Source: an uncultured Collinsella sp.
GTDB taxonomy: Bacteria; Actinomycetota; Coriobacteriia; Coriobacteriales; Coriobacteriaceae
Direction of reading: 5' to 3'
Assembly (NCBI GenBank): GCA_902496375.1
Contig: CABVAS010000117.1
Span: 1 to 5,461, forward strand
DNA length: 5,461 nucleotides
The notes beneath the pieces were generated by a model. It worked only from the letters and a program-made list of their open reading frames with translations, made no database searches and had not been told where the DNA came from. Shown here piece after piece: positions 1-5,461 of the stretch; within the stretch, counting starts at the first letter, position 1; each line of letters starts with the position of its first letter. A program made the position numbers and the translations under genes.

Positions 1-782
1 GCGCGCTTACCGTCGCTGTTGTGACCAAGCCCTTCACCTTCGAGGGCCGCAAGCGCAAGTCTTCTGCCGAAGAGGGCATCAAGACGCTTTCCGAGTGCGT
101 TGACACCATGATCGTTATTCCTAACGACAAGCTGCTCGACATCGCCGAGAAGAAGACCACCATGCTTGAGGCCTTCGCAATCGCCGATGGCGTCCTTTCC
201 CAGGGCACCCAGGGCATCACCGACCTCATCACCGTCCCCGGTATCATCAACCTGGACTTCGCCGATGTTAAGACCATCATGAAGCAGGCCGGTACCGCCA
301 TGATGGGTATCGGTACCTCTTCTGGGGATACCCGTGCCGTCGACGCTGCCCAGCAGGCCATCTCCAGCCCGCTGCTCGAGAGCTCCATCGATGGCGCCAC
401 GCGCGTGCTGCTCTCCATCGCCGGTTCCAAGGACCTGGGCATCCAGGAGATCAGCGACGCCGCCGACGTTGTCGCCAACGCCGTCGACCCCGAGGCCAAC
501 ATCATCTTCGGTACCGTTGTCGACGAGTCCCTGGGCGATCAGGTGCGTATCACCGTCATCGCTACGGGCTTCTCCGACTCCAACGTTAACCGTCAGGACG
601 AGCTCTTTGCTGCTCAGCAGTCTCAGAGCAAGGCCGCTGCCTCCGCTGAGCCGCAGCGCACCGCTCCGGCCACCAGCCCGGCTCAGGCCGCTCCGACCCG
701 CAACGTCGGTGGCACCGAGCTTCCTAACTTCGGCAACGATCAGTTCGAGCTTCCCGACTTCCTGAAGCGCGGTAGCTTCTAA
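1..782 (+). CDS. ftsZ: Cell division protein FtsZ, C-terminal part (5' end outside window)
   Basis: Tubulin-like GTPase that polymerises into the Z ring at mid-cell and recruits the divisome. The reading frame is open to the left edge (first full codon at base 3, reading ALTVAVVTKPF), so the GTG at 21 is an internal valine codon, not a start. By comparison with E. coli FtsZ, roughly the first 125-130 residues are missing, including the GGGTGTG nucleotide loop. Present are the end of the GTPase domain, the T7 synergy loop NLDFADV (249-269) with the two acidic residues that complete the neighbouring subunit's active site, and the C-terminal tubulin-like domain ending near ATGFSD. A Ser/Ala/Pro/Gln-rich linker follows (about 590-720). 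The gene ends in a conserved-type C-terminal peptide, FELPDFLKRGSF, which normally binds FtsA/SepF-like membrane tethers. Stop is TAA at 780-782, followed by an intrinsic terminator. Identity is secure; only the N-terminus is unseen. Confidence 0.97.
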   Translation, partial: ALTVAVVTKPFTFEGRKRKSSAEEGIKTLSECVDTMIVIPNDKLLDIAEKKTTMLEAFAIADGVLSQGTQGITDLITVPGIINLDFADVKTIMKQAGTAMMGIGTSSGDTRAVDAAQQAISSPLLESSIDGATRVLLSIAGSKDLGIQEISDAADVVANAVDPEANIIFGTVVDESLGDQVRITVIATGFSDSNVNRQDELFAAQQSQSKAAASAEPQRTAPATSPAQAAPTRNVGGTELPNFGNDQFELPDFLKRGSF

Positions 783-806
783 GTCGTTCTTTGCATTGTT
801 GTGCAC

Positions 807-837
807 AGGGGCGTGTCCGTATGGACGCGCCCTTTTT
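807..837 (+). terminator. Intrinsic terminator of ftsZ
   Basis: The arms GGGCGTGTCC (809-818) and GGACGCGCCC (823-832) form a 10-bp stem with one G-T wobble, closed by the 4-base loop GTAT. Five T residues follow (833-837). A807 and G808 can extend the stem into the T tract. It lies 24 bases after the ftsZ stop. This is a textbook Rho-independent terminator and suggests that ftsZ transcription largely ends here, before pgeF. Confidence 0.9.
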
Positions 838-869
838 ATTTCGACTTTGTAAACTAGAACCTCCAATCT

Positions 870-887
870 CTTTACGTTCCCTTTACG
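870..887 (+). promoter_or_regulatory. Candidate Pho box (PhoB/PhoP-type direct repeat)
   Basis: The sequence CTTTACG occurs twice without mismatch (870-876 and 881-887), separated by 4 bases (TTCC), giving an exact 11-bp period. The 7+4+7 layout is that of the E. coli PhoB box. The core TTTACG with 5 bases between copies also fits the Bacillus PhoP pattern TT(A/C/T)A(C/T)A at 5 of 6 positions. A TTTACA lies on the opposite strand at 848-853. The location upstream of a string leading into pstSCAB supports a role in phosphate control, but no experimentally known box from this lineage was available for comparison. Confidence 0.5.
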
Positions 888-927
888 ATTGCCTCCAGCG
901 CAGCAGGTATCCTTTTAGAGAAGTATG

Positions 928-950
928 ACAGCCGTATAAACGCGGGCTGT
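928..950 (+). promoter_or_regulatory. Inverted repeat enclosing a -10-like hexamer
   Basis: ACAGCC (928-933) and GGCTGT (945-950) are perfect inverted 6-mers separated by 11 bases. Between them is TATAAA (935-940), which matches the sigma-70 type -10 consensus at 5 of 6 positions. A good -35 is lacking: TTTAGA (914-919) matches 4 of 6 but with a short 15-base spacer. The weak -35 would suit an activator-dependent promoter. The inverted repeat could be an operator or a leader hairpin. The -10 assignment is tentative. Confidence 0.35.
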
Positions 951-951
951 A

Positions 952-964
952 GCGGCGATGCCGC
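952..964 (+). other. Short GC-rich hairpin in the pgeF leader
   Basis: GCGGC (952-956) and GCCGC (960-964) are perfect complements around a 3-base loop. No T tract follows and the Shine-Dalgarno at 980-985 is not included, so it is neither an intrinsic terminator nor an obvious translation switch. It may occur by chance in GC-rich DNA. Confidence 0.25.
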
Positions 965-979
965 GGTACTTGTGTTATT

Positions 980-985
980 AGGAGG
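980..985 (+). promoter_or_regulatory. Ribosome binding site deciding the pgeF start
   Basis: A full AGGAGG lies 7 bases before the ATG at 993. An in-frame GTG at 972 would add seven residues (MLLGGFS), but the Shine-Dalgarno would then sit inside the coding region, so ATG 993 is preferred. Confidence 0.85.
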
Positions 986-992
986 CTTTAGT

Positions 993-1793
993 ATGGCAGC
1001 ACGTGCGGACAAAGTTTCGCGTGTCGACCATGATGGAGTTACGTTGGTGGAGGGCGCGACATCCGATGTTCGCTTTGCCTTCACCGAGCGCGCCGGTGGC
1101 GTTTCCGAAGATGCGTACTCCTCACTCAACTTGGGCTCGCATGTTGGCGATGATCCCTTTGCTGTTCAAGAAAATCGTCGCCGCGCACTCGAGGCTATGG
1201 GTGCCGCGGAGTGCGAGCACAACCTGCTCGTTCCCAATCAGGTCCATGGTGACCATATCGTTGCGGTGACCTCGAATGGCGCCGATGACCTTGAGGACGT
1301 CCGCGAGCAGATTGCCGCGGGCTGCGATGCCATCGTCTGTACGGCGCATAACGTGCCCGTGCTGCTCTGCTTTGCCGACTGCGTTCCCGTGGTGCTGGTG
1401 GCCCCTGGCGGATTTGCCGTGGTGCACTCCGGTTGGAAGGGCACGATTGCACGTATTTCTGCCAAGGCGTGCCAGGCGCTTTGCGATGCTGCCGGCTGCG
1501 ATGCGGGCGACGTTTCCGCCTATATCGGCCCCCATATCTTGGGTGACGAATATGAGGTATCCCAGGAACTCATGGATCGCTTTGCCGCCGAGTTCTCTTG
1601 CATCGATGCGAGTACCTCTCGCATGCTCGATCTTTCCGCTGCCATTCGCGAGGCGCTGGTAGATGTCGGTGTCGACGCGGATGATATCGTGGATACCCAG
1701 CTTTCGACCGTGCGTCAGAACGACCGCTTTTATTCCTACCGTAACGAGGACGGCACCTGTGGGCGCCATGCTGCGATCGGCGTGATGCTATGA
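993..1793 (+). CDS. pgeF: Peptidoglycan editing factor PgeF (YfiH/YlmD laccase-domain family)
   Basis: A 266-residue protein, slightly longer than E. coli YfiH (about 243). The family was once called polyphenol oxidase. E. coli PgeF removes L-Ser wrongly joined to UDP-MurNAc, keeping L-Ala at position 1 of the cell-wall peptide, and relatives such as human LACC1 act on purine nucleosides. Family motifs appear in order: FTERAGGVSEDAYSSLNLG (residues 30-48), VGDDP (51-55), NQVHG with His85, ADCVPVVL with Cys130, VHSGWKGT with His145, YIGPHI (177-182), and the C-terminal RFYSYRNEDGTCGRHA. His85, Cys130 and His145 match the Cys/His metal site of the family, so it should be active. The protein is cytosolic, with no signal peptide. 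The start is set by AGGAGG at 980-985. Its TGA overlaps the pstS ATG, which suggests co-expression with phosphate uptake genes. Which substrate it uses here cannot be read from sequence. Confidence 0.93.
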   Translation: MAARADKVSRVDHDGVTLVEGATSDVRFAFTERAGGVSEDAYSSLNLGSHVGDDPFAVQENRRRALEAMGAAECEHNLLVPNQVHGDHIVAVTSNGADDLEDVREQIAAGCDAIVCTAHNVPVLLCFADCVPVVLVAPGGFAVVHSGWKGTIARISAKACQALCDAAGCDAGDVSAYIGPHILGDEYEVSQELMDRFAAEFSCIDASTSRMLDLSAAIREALVDVGVDADDIVDTQLSTVRQNDRFYSYRNEDGTCGRHAAIGVML

Positions 1794-2626
1794 GAAAGAT
1801 CGTATCGGTCCTGAGCGCCGCTGTGCTTACACTTACGCTGTGTGCCTGTTCTTCGGGATCTTCTACCTCTTCCATTACCGTCGCTGGCTCCACGACCTGC
1901 CTTCCTATCGCCGAGATTGCGGCCGAGGGCTTTAAGGAGGAGACCGGCATCGACGTGCTCGTTTCCGGTTTGGGTTCTTCCGCTGGCATCGAGGCCGTCA
2001 GCGCCGGCACGGCCGATATCGCCAGCTCCTCCCGTGGGCTCAATGCCGACGAACAGGATCTGGGCCTGACCCCCATCGTAATTGCCCACGACGGTATCGC
2101 GGTCATCGTGAACGACGATAACCCGGTCGATAACCTCTCGACCGAGCAGCTCCGCGATATCTACGCCGGCAAGATTACCAATTGGAAAGAGGTCGGTGGC
2201 GAGGACCTGAGGATTCAGGTCATCAACCGAGACGAGGCGTCCGGTACGCGCGAGGCCTTCCGTACCATCGTGATGGATGGCACGCCGTTCGATCGCCGCT
2301 CGGCTGTTCTTTCGGGTACGGGCCAGGTGCGCGACGTGGTATCTCGTTCGCGTGGGGCCATCGGCTACATTTCGCTGGGCTTCGTCGATAGCCTCAACGC
2401 CAAGACCTCGGTCAAGGCCGTCTCGGTCAATCATGTTGAGGCGTCCGAGAAGACGGTCGCGAGTGGCGGCTATCCCATCTCGCGCGACCTTTACTTCTTT
2501 GTGAAGGGTGCGCCTTCGCAGCAGGCGCAGGATTACATCGACTACGTGACGTCCGAAAAGATGGACAAGCAGATTCGCGAGGCGGGCTTTATTCCCGTCA
2601 CCAACGACGAGAAGGGGAGTGAGTAG
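1790..2626 (+). CDS. pstS: Phosphate ABC transporter substrate-binding lipoprotein PstS
   Basis: A 278-residue extracytoplasmic phosphate-binding protein of the short PstS type, which delivers phosphate to PstC/PstA. The N-terminus is a lipoprotein signal: basic MRK, a hydrophobic stretch (residues 4-17), then lipobox L-C-A-C with Cys20 as the lipid-modified residue, and a Ser/Gly-rich tether. Phosphate-site segments follow the family order: GSTTCLP (33-39), GLGSSAGIEAV (60-70), DIASSSR (76-82), the AHDGIAVIVN strand (99-108), and RDEASGTREAF (147-157), whose Arg/Ser/Gly/Thr correspond to the E. coli PstS ligands. The C-terminal lobe ends in GFIPV, as is usual. The ATG overlaps the pgeF stop in an ATGA (1790-1793), and no good Shine-Dalgarno precedes it, so translation is probably coupled to pgeF. 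Cys37 within the ligand loop is somewhat unusual for an exported protein. The next gene, pstC, starts two bases after the TAG. Confidence 0.96.
   Translation: MRKIVSVLSAAVLTLTLCACSSGSSTSSITVAGSTTCLPIAEIAAEGFKEETGIDVLVSGLGSSAGIEAVSAGTADIASSSRGLNADEQDLGLTPIVIAHDGIAVIVNDDNPVDNLSTEQLRDIYAGKITNWKEVGGEDLRIQVINRDEASGTREAFRTIVMDGTPFDRRSAVLSGTGQVRDVVSRSRGAIGYISLGFVDSLNAKTSVKAVSVNHVEASEKTVASGGYPISRDLYFFVKGAPSQQAQDYIDYVTSEKMDKQIREAGFIPVTNDEKGSE
2612..2619 (+). promoter_or_regulatory. Ribosome binding site of pstC
   Basis: AAGGGGAG lies inside the last codons of pstS, 8 bases before ATG 2628. It favours this ATG over the in-frame GTG at 2619, which overlaps the site itself. Confidence 0.75.
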
Positions 2627-2627
2627 C

Positions 2628-3554
2628 ATGGAAGCACAGGAAAACTCCCAGACTGAGCAGAATGTTCAGACGCCCAAGAAGCGCGAGCTGGCGCTCGTAT
2701 CGCGCAGTACCTATATCAAGGAGAAGGCGCTGCAGTGGATCTTCTTTGCCTGCGCGTTCTTGGCGGTCGTTACCGTCATCCTGATTTTTGTCTTTACCAC
2801 GTACTCGGCGCTGCCCGTCTTTACCGACATCGGTCTGGCGGACTTCTTTAGCTTTACGTGGGCGCCCTCTGAGGGCCACTACGGCATCTTGTCGCTGCTT
2901 GCCGGCTCGGGTCTGGTGACCGTCGGTGCGCTCGCCATGGGCGTGCCGCTGGGCGTGGGTACGGCCGTTTACCTGGTCGAGATTGCCAGCAAGCGCGTGC
3001 GCAAGCTCATCAGCCCCGCCGTTGACCTGTTGGCCGGCATCCCTTCTATCATCTATGGTTTCTTTGGCATGATCATCATCCGCCCGTTTATCGCACAACT
3101 GACCGGCGGCCTTGGTTTTGGTGCGCTGACGGCGTGGTTTGTGCTCGCCATCATGATCGTCCCTACCATCACCACGCTCACCATCGATGCCCTCAATTCC
3201 ATTCCCATGGGCATTCGCGAGGCATCGTATGCCATGGGCGCCACCAAGTGGCAGACCATCTATAAGGTCGTGCTACCTGCCGCGAAGCTGGGTATCGTTG
3301 ATGCCATCGTGCTGGGTATGGGCCGTGCCATCGGCGAGACCATGGCCGTGCTCATGGTCGTAGGTAACGCCCCGGTTATTCCCGACAGCATTGCGAGCCC
3401 TATCTCGACGCTCACGAGCCAGATCGCGCTCGACATGAGCTATTCCTCGGGTCTGCATCGCTCGGCGCTGTTCGGCATGGGCGTGGTCCTGTTTATCATC
3501 TCCGCCACGCTGGTGGGCATCGTCCGTCTGATTTCCAAGAAGAAGAGGGGGTAG
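2628..3554 (+). CDS. pstC: Phosphate ABC transporter permease PstC
   Basis: A 308-residue integral membrane protein that forms half of the phosphate channel with PstA. A polar cytoplasmic N-terminus (residues 1-34) is followed by hydrophobic segments at about 37-57, 89-115, 130-152, 166-188, 222-247 and 280-302, the six-helix plan of the family. The EAA-type loop that docks on PstB is visible: REASYAMGATKWQTIYKVVL (197-216), followed by P217. The adjoining MGRAIGETMAV (231-241) is the typical PstC/PstA Gly-Glu motif, and AGIPSIIYGFFG (136-147) is also characteristic. The C-terminus is basic (KKKRG). I place the start at ATG 2628 because of the upstream AAGGGGAG; a GTG at 2619 would add three residues. 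One base separates it from pstS and three from pstA. PstC rather than PstA is chosen because of gene order and the MGVPLGVGTAVYL segment. Confidence 0.95.
   Translation: MEAQENSQTEQNVQTPKKRELALVSRSTYIKEKALQWIFFACAFLAVVTVILIFVFTTYSALPVFTDIGLADFFSFTWAPSEGHYGILSLLAGSGLVTVGALAMGVPLGVGTAVYLVEIASKRVRKLISPAVDLLAGIPSIIYGFFGMIIIRPFIAQLTGGLGFGALTAWFVLAIMIVPTITTLTIDALNSIPMGIREASYAMGATKWQTIYKVVLPAAKLGIVDAIVLGMGRAIGETMAVLMVVGNAPVIPDSIASPISTLTSQIALDMSYSSGLHRSALFGMGVVLFIISATLVGIVRLISKKKRG
3544..3551 (+). promoter_or_regulatory. Ribosome binding site of pstA
   Basis: AGAGGGGG, formed by the last sense codons of pstC, ends 6 bases before ATG 3558. The pstC stop lies between site and start, so ribosomes finishing pstC would be next to the pstA start. 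Confidence 0.7.
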
Positions 3555-3557
3555 GCT

Positions 3558-4463
3558 ATGTCCGATTCCGTTGACACGACGGTCGATACGACCTCGTCGC
3601 GCGAGCGCATCAAGCGTGCCCTTTCCCACGGCAAGAAGGGCCGCATCAACAAGGACCTGTCCAACAAGATCATGCTTTGCGTGTTTCGTGCCGCTGCCTA
3701 CATCACCACGCTGGTGCTGGTCGCTATCATCGCCTACGTGGTCATCAACGGCCTGCCACACATCTCGCTCGACTTTATCTTCGGTTGGCCCCAGGGCGTC
3801 AACGCCGAGGGCGGAATTTGGCCCACGATCGTCTCGACCGTCTACGTGACGGCGCTCGCCATGCTTATCTGCACGCCGATCGCTGTGCTGGCAGCCGTCT
3901 ATCTGGCCGAGTACGCCAAGCAGGGCAAGGTCGTCGAGCTCATTCGCTACGCTGCTGACGCTTTGGCCTCGGTGCCCTCCATCGTTATGGGCCTGTTTGG
4001 CTACGCCTTGTTTGTCGAGGCCATGGGTCTGGGCCTTTCGATGGTCTCGGCCGCCCTGGCACTCGCGCTCTTGATGCTTCCCATCGTCATGCGTACCACC
4101 GAAGAGGCCATTCGCGCCGTTCCGCGCTATATCCGCTGGGGCGCATATGGCCTGGGCGCCACCAAGTGGCAGGTTGTCTCCAAGATCGTGCTTCCTTCTG
4201 CCTTTGGCCGTATTGCCACGGGCATCGTTCTCGCCATCGGCCGTGCCATTGGCGAGACCGCGGTGGTGCTCTATACCATGGGGCAGGCCATCAATCTACC
4301 TATTTCGCCGCTCGATTCCGGCCGCCCCATGACGGTTCACCTGTATCTGCTTGCCAACGACGGCATCAACATGAACGCAGCCTACGGCACCGCGCTCTTG
4401 CTGATGGTGATCATTCTGGCCTTCAACCTGTTTGCGCGCTTCCTGTCGCGCAAGCGTCGCTAG
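3558..4463 (+). CDS. pstA: Phosphate ABC transporter permease PstA
   Basis: A 301-residue membrane partner of PstC. The hydrophilic, basic cytoplasmic N-terminus (residues 1-38) precedes hydrophobic segments at about 42-64, 88-116, 136-153, 157-178, 212-238 and 274-295. The family segment GGIWPTIVSTVYV (85-97) is present, as are ADALASVPSIVMGLFGYALF (133-152), the PstB-docking EAA-type loop with core YGLGATKWQVVSKIVLPSAF (197-216), and AIGRAIGETAVVLYTMG (226-242). An extracytoplasmic loop of about 35 residues (243-275, with PMTVHLYLL) is typical of PstA and separates it from PstC. It ends in a basic tail (SRKRR). The start ATG 3558 is three bases after the pstC stop, with AGAGGGGG before it. 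The stop is 12 bases before pstB. Nothing is missing or broken. Confidence 0.95.
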   Translation: MSDSVDTTVDTTSSRERIKRALSHGKKGRINKDLSNKIMLCVFRAAAYITTLVLVAIIAYVVINGLPHISLDFIFGWPQGVNAEGGIWPTIVSTVYVTALAMLICTPIAVLAAVYLAEYAKQGKVVELIRYAADALASVPSIVMGLFGYALFVEAMGLGLSMVSAALALALLMLPIVMRTTEEAIRAVPRYIRWGAYGLGATKWQVVSKIVLPSAFGRIATGIVLAIGRAIGETAVVLYTMGQAINLPISPLDSGRPMTVHLYLLANDGINMNAAYGTALLLMVIILAFNLFARFLSRKRR

Positions 4464-4471
4464 TTAAGGAG
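4464..4471 (+). promoter_or_regulatory. Ribosome binding site of pstB
   Basis: TTAAGGAG directly follows the pstA stop and ends only 4 bases before ATG 4476. The match to the 16S tail is strong, but the spacing is shorter than usual. Confidence 0.75.
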
Positions 4472-4475
4472 TCCC

Positions 4476-5275
<800 letters not shown>

Positions 5276-5279
<4 letters not shown>

Positions 5280-5307
5280 TCGGTGCGACTAGTCCCAAGC
5301 CGATCGG
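5276..5307 (+). other. Inverted repeat at the pstB stop
   Basis: GATCGG (5278-5283) and CCGATC (5300-5305) pair perfectly. Adding C5276-G5307 and two T-G wobbles (5277/5306 and 5284/5299) gives a 9-bp stem with a 14-base loop. No T tract follows, so it is not a standard intrinsic terminator. An RNA-processing or 3'-end protecting hairpin is possible. The right arm also takes part in an alternative hairpin, 5303-5319. Confidence 0.4.
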
Positions 5308-5319
5308 ATCTGGTCCGGT
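5303..5319 (+). other. Alternative hairpin in the pstB-phoU gap
   Basis: ATCGGA (5303-5308) pairs with TCCGGT (5314-5319) through six pairs, one a T-G wobble, around the loop TCTGG. It shares bases 5303-5307 with the preceding hairpin, so the two cannot form at once. Confidence 0.3.
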
Positions 5320-5330
5320 GCGTATTCACT

Positions 5331-5351
5331 GTGCGGGCGGCATGACCGCAC
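5331..5351 (+). other. Hairpin upstream of the phoU start
   Basis: GTGCGG (5331-5336) and CCGCAC (5346-5351) are perfect complements around a 9-base loop. The stem ends 8 bases before the phoU Shine-Dalgarno (5360-5365), so the site stays accessible. There is no T tract. Confidence 0.4.
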
Positions 5352-5359
5352 CCAACTGA

Positions 5360-5365
5360 TTGGAG
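5360..5365 (+). promoter_or_regulatory. Ribosome binding site of phoU
   Basis: TTGGAG ends 6 bases before ATG 5372, a normal distance, and supports this ATG as the start of the last gene. Confidence 0.6.
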
Positions 5366-5371
5366 TGAACC

Positions 5372-5461
5372 ATGCGCAAACTGTTTTCCCGTCAGCTCAT
5401 CGAGGCCCGTCACGAGATGCTGAGCATCTACGAGGCCGTCGATCTGGCCCTCCACGATGCC
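5372..5461 (+). CDS. phoU: Phosphate signalling protein PhoU, N-terminal fragment (3' end outside window)
   Basis: Only the first 30 codons are in the window, reading MRKLFSRQLIEARHEMLSIY and then EAVDLALHDA. The pattern, an Arg-Lys start, an amphipathic helix with spaced Leu/Met, then E-A-V-x-x-A-L, matches the opening helix of PhoU proteins. PhoU is a cytoplasmic helical-bundle protein that links the Pst transporter to the PhoR-type sensor kinase and restrains the Pho response when phosphate is plentiful. Position right after pstB is the classic place for phoU. The identification relies on context plus a short segment; another helical protein cannot be fully excluded. Confidence 0.85.
   Translation, partial: MRKLFSRQLIEARHEMLSIYEAVDLALHDA

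Larger units (their letters stand above)
838..992 (+). promoter_or_regulatory. Regulatory intergenic region upstream of pgeF-pst
   Basis: This is the gene-free part of the 210-base gap between ftsZ and pgeF, after the terminator. It holds a perfect direct repeat (870-887), a -10-like hexamer (935-940) inside an inverted repeat (928-950), a short GC hairpin (952-964) and the pgeF Shine-Dalgarno (980-985). I see no convincing small gene. It is the only sizeable non-coding stretch before pgeF and the pst genes, so it is the natural place for their promoter. That a promoter lies here is inference; its exact position is uncertain. Confidence 0.6.

Noticed and set aside
21..23. GTG at 21 as the start of ftsZ
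   Set aside because: The frame is open upstream and encodes ALTVAV, matching the conserved core of FtsZ, so this is an internal valine codon.
800..807. TGTGCACA palindrome after ftsZ
   Set aside because: An 8-bp self-complementary string next to the terminator, with no second copy or promoter nearby; likely chance.
821..928. Possible 35-codon small gene in the ftsZ-pgeF gap (ATG 821 to TGA 926-928)
   Set aside because: The start codon is in the loop and right arm of the ftsZ terminator, there is no Shine-Dalgarno, and the frame runs through the candidate regulatory repeats.
972..992. Upstream GTG (972) as the pgeF start
   Set aside because: It would put the perfect AGGAGG inside the coding region; ATG 993 has ideal spacing from it.
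1934..1940. AAGGAGG inside pstS as an internal ribosome site
   Set aside because: No ATG follows at a suitable distance and the bases encode conserved-type PstS sequence; a chance match from Lys-Glu-Glu codons.
1736..2629. Long antisense open frame of 297 codons opposite pstS
   Set aside because: It lies wholly opposite a well-supported gene, its translation is rich in Arg/Gly/Asp/His with no family motif, and such antisense frames are expected from the codon bias of GC-rich DNA. The same applies to 1122-1769, 2598-3098, 3273-3761 and 4464-5117 on the minus strand.

Overview
The window looks like a piece of a GC-rich actinobacterial chromosome. The best guess is a gut-type Coriobacteriia (Collinsella, Olsenella or a relative). 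This rests on the GC-rich third codon positions, the actinobacterial/Gram-positive style FtsZ-PgeF pairing, and a PstS that is a short lipoprotein. The lineage call is inference from composition and family flavour, not from a marker gene. All genes are on the + strand and closely packed.

Layout: (1) 1-782, the 3' two-thirds of ftsZ (cell-division GTPase), cut by the left edge. (2) 783-992, a 210-base intergenic region. It starts with a clear intrinsic terminator for ftsZ (807-837). It then carries a perfect 7-bp direct repeat at 11-bp spacing that resembles a Pho box (870-887), a -10-like hexamer inside an inverted repeat (928-950), and an excellent Shine-Dalgarno. (3) 993-1793, pgeF (YfiH/YlmD family, peptidoglycan-editing / multicopper-type fold). 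(4) 1790-5279, the high-affinity phosphate ABC importer pstS-pstC-pstA-pstB. The pstS start overlaps the pgeF stop by 4 bases, and gaps between the pst genes are 1 to 12 bases. (5) 5280-5371, a 92-base gap with potential hairpins, followed by the first 30 codons of phoU, cut by the right edge.

How the genes work together: lipoprotein PstS captures phosphate outside the membrane. PstC and PstA form the channel, PstB dimers power it with ATP, and PhoU couples transporter state to the Pho two-component signal. pgeF sits at the head of this string with no visible promoter between it and pstS, so the simplest reading is one pgeF-pstSCAB-phoU transcription unit controlled from the intergenic region after ftsZ. 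ftsZ appears to be terminated separately.

No undescribed protein system is visible; every gene belongs to a well-known family. The points worth a second look are the pgeF-pst coupling, the candidate Pho box in front of pgeF, the replacement of the usual ylmE/sepF neighbourhood after ftsZ-pgeF, and the structured pstB-phoU gap.
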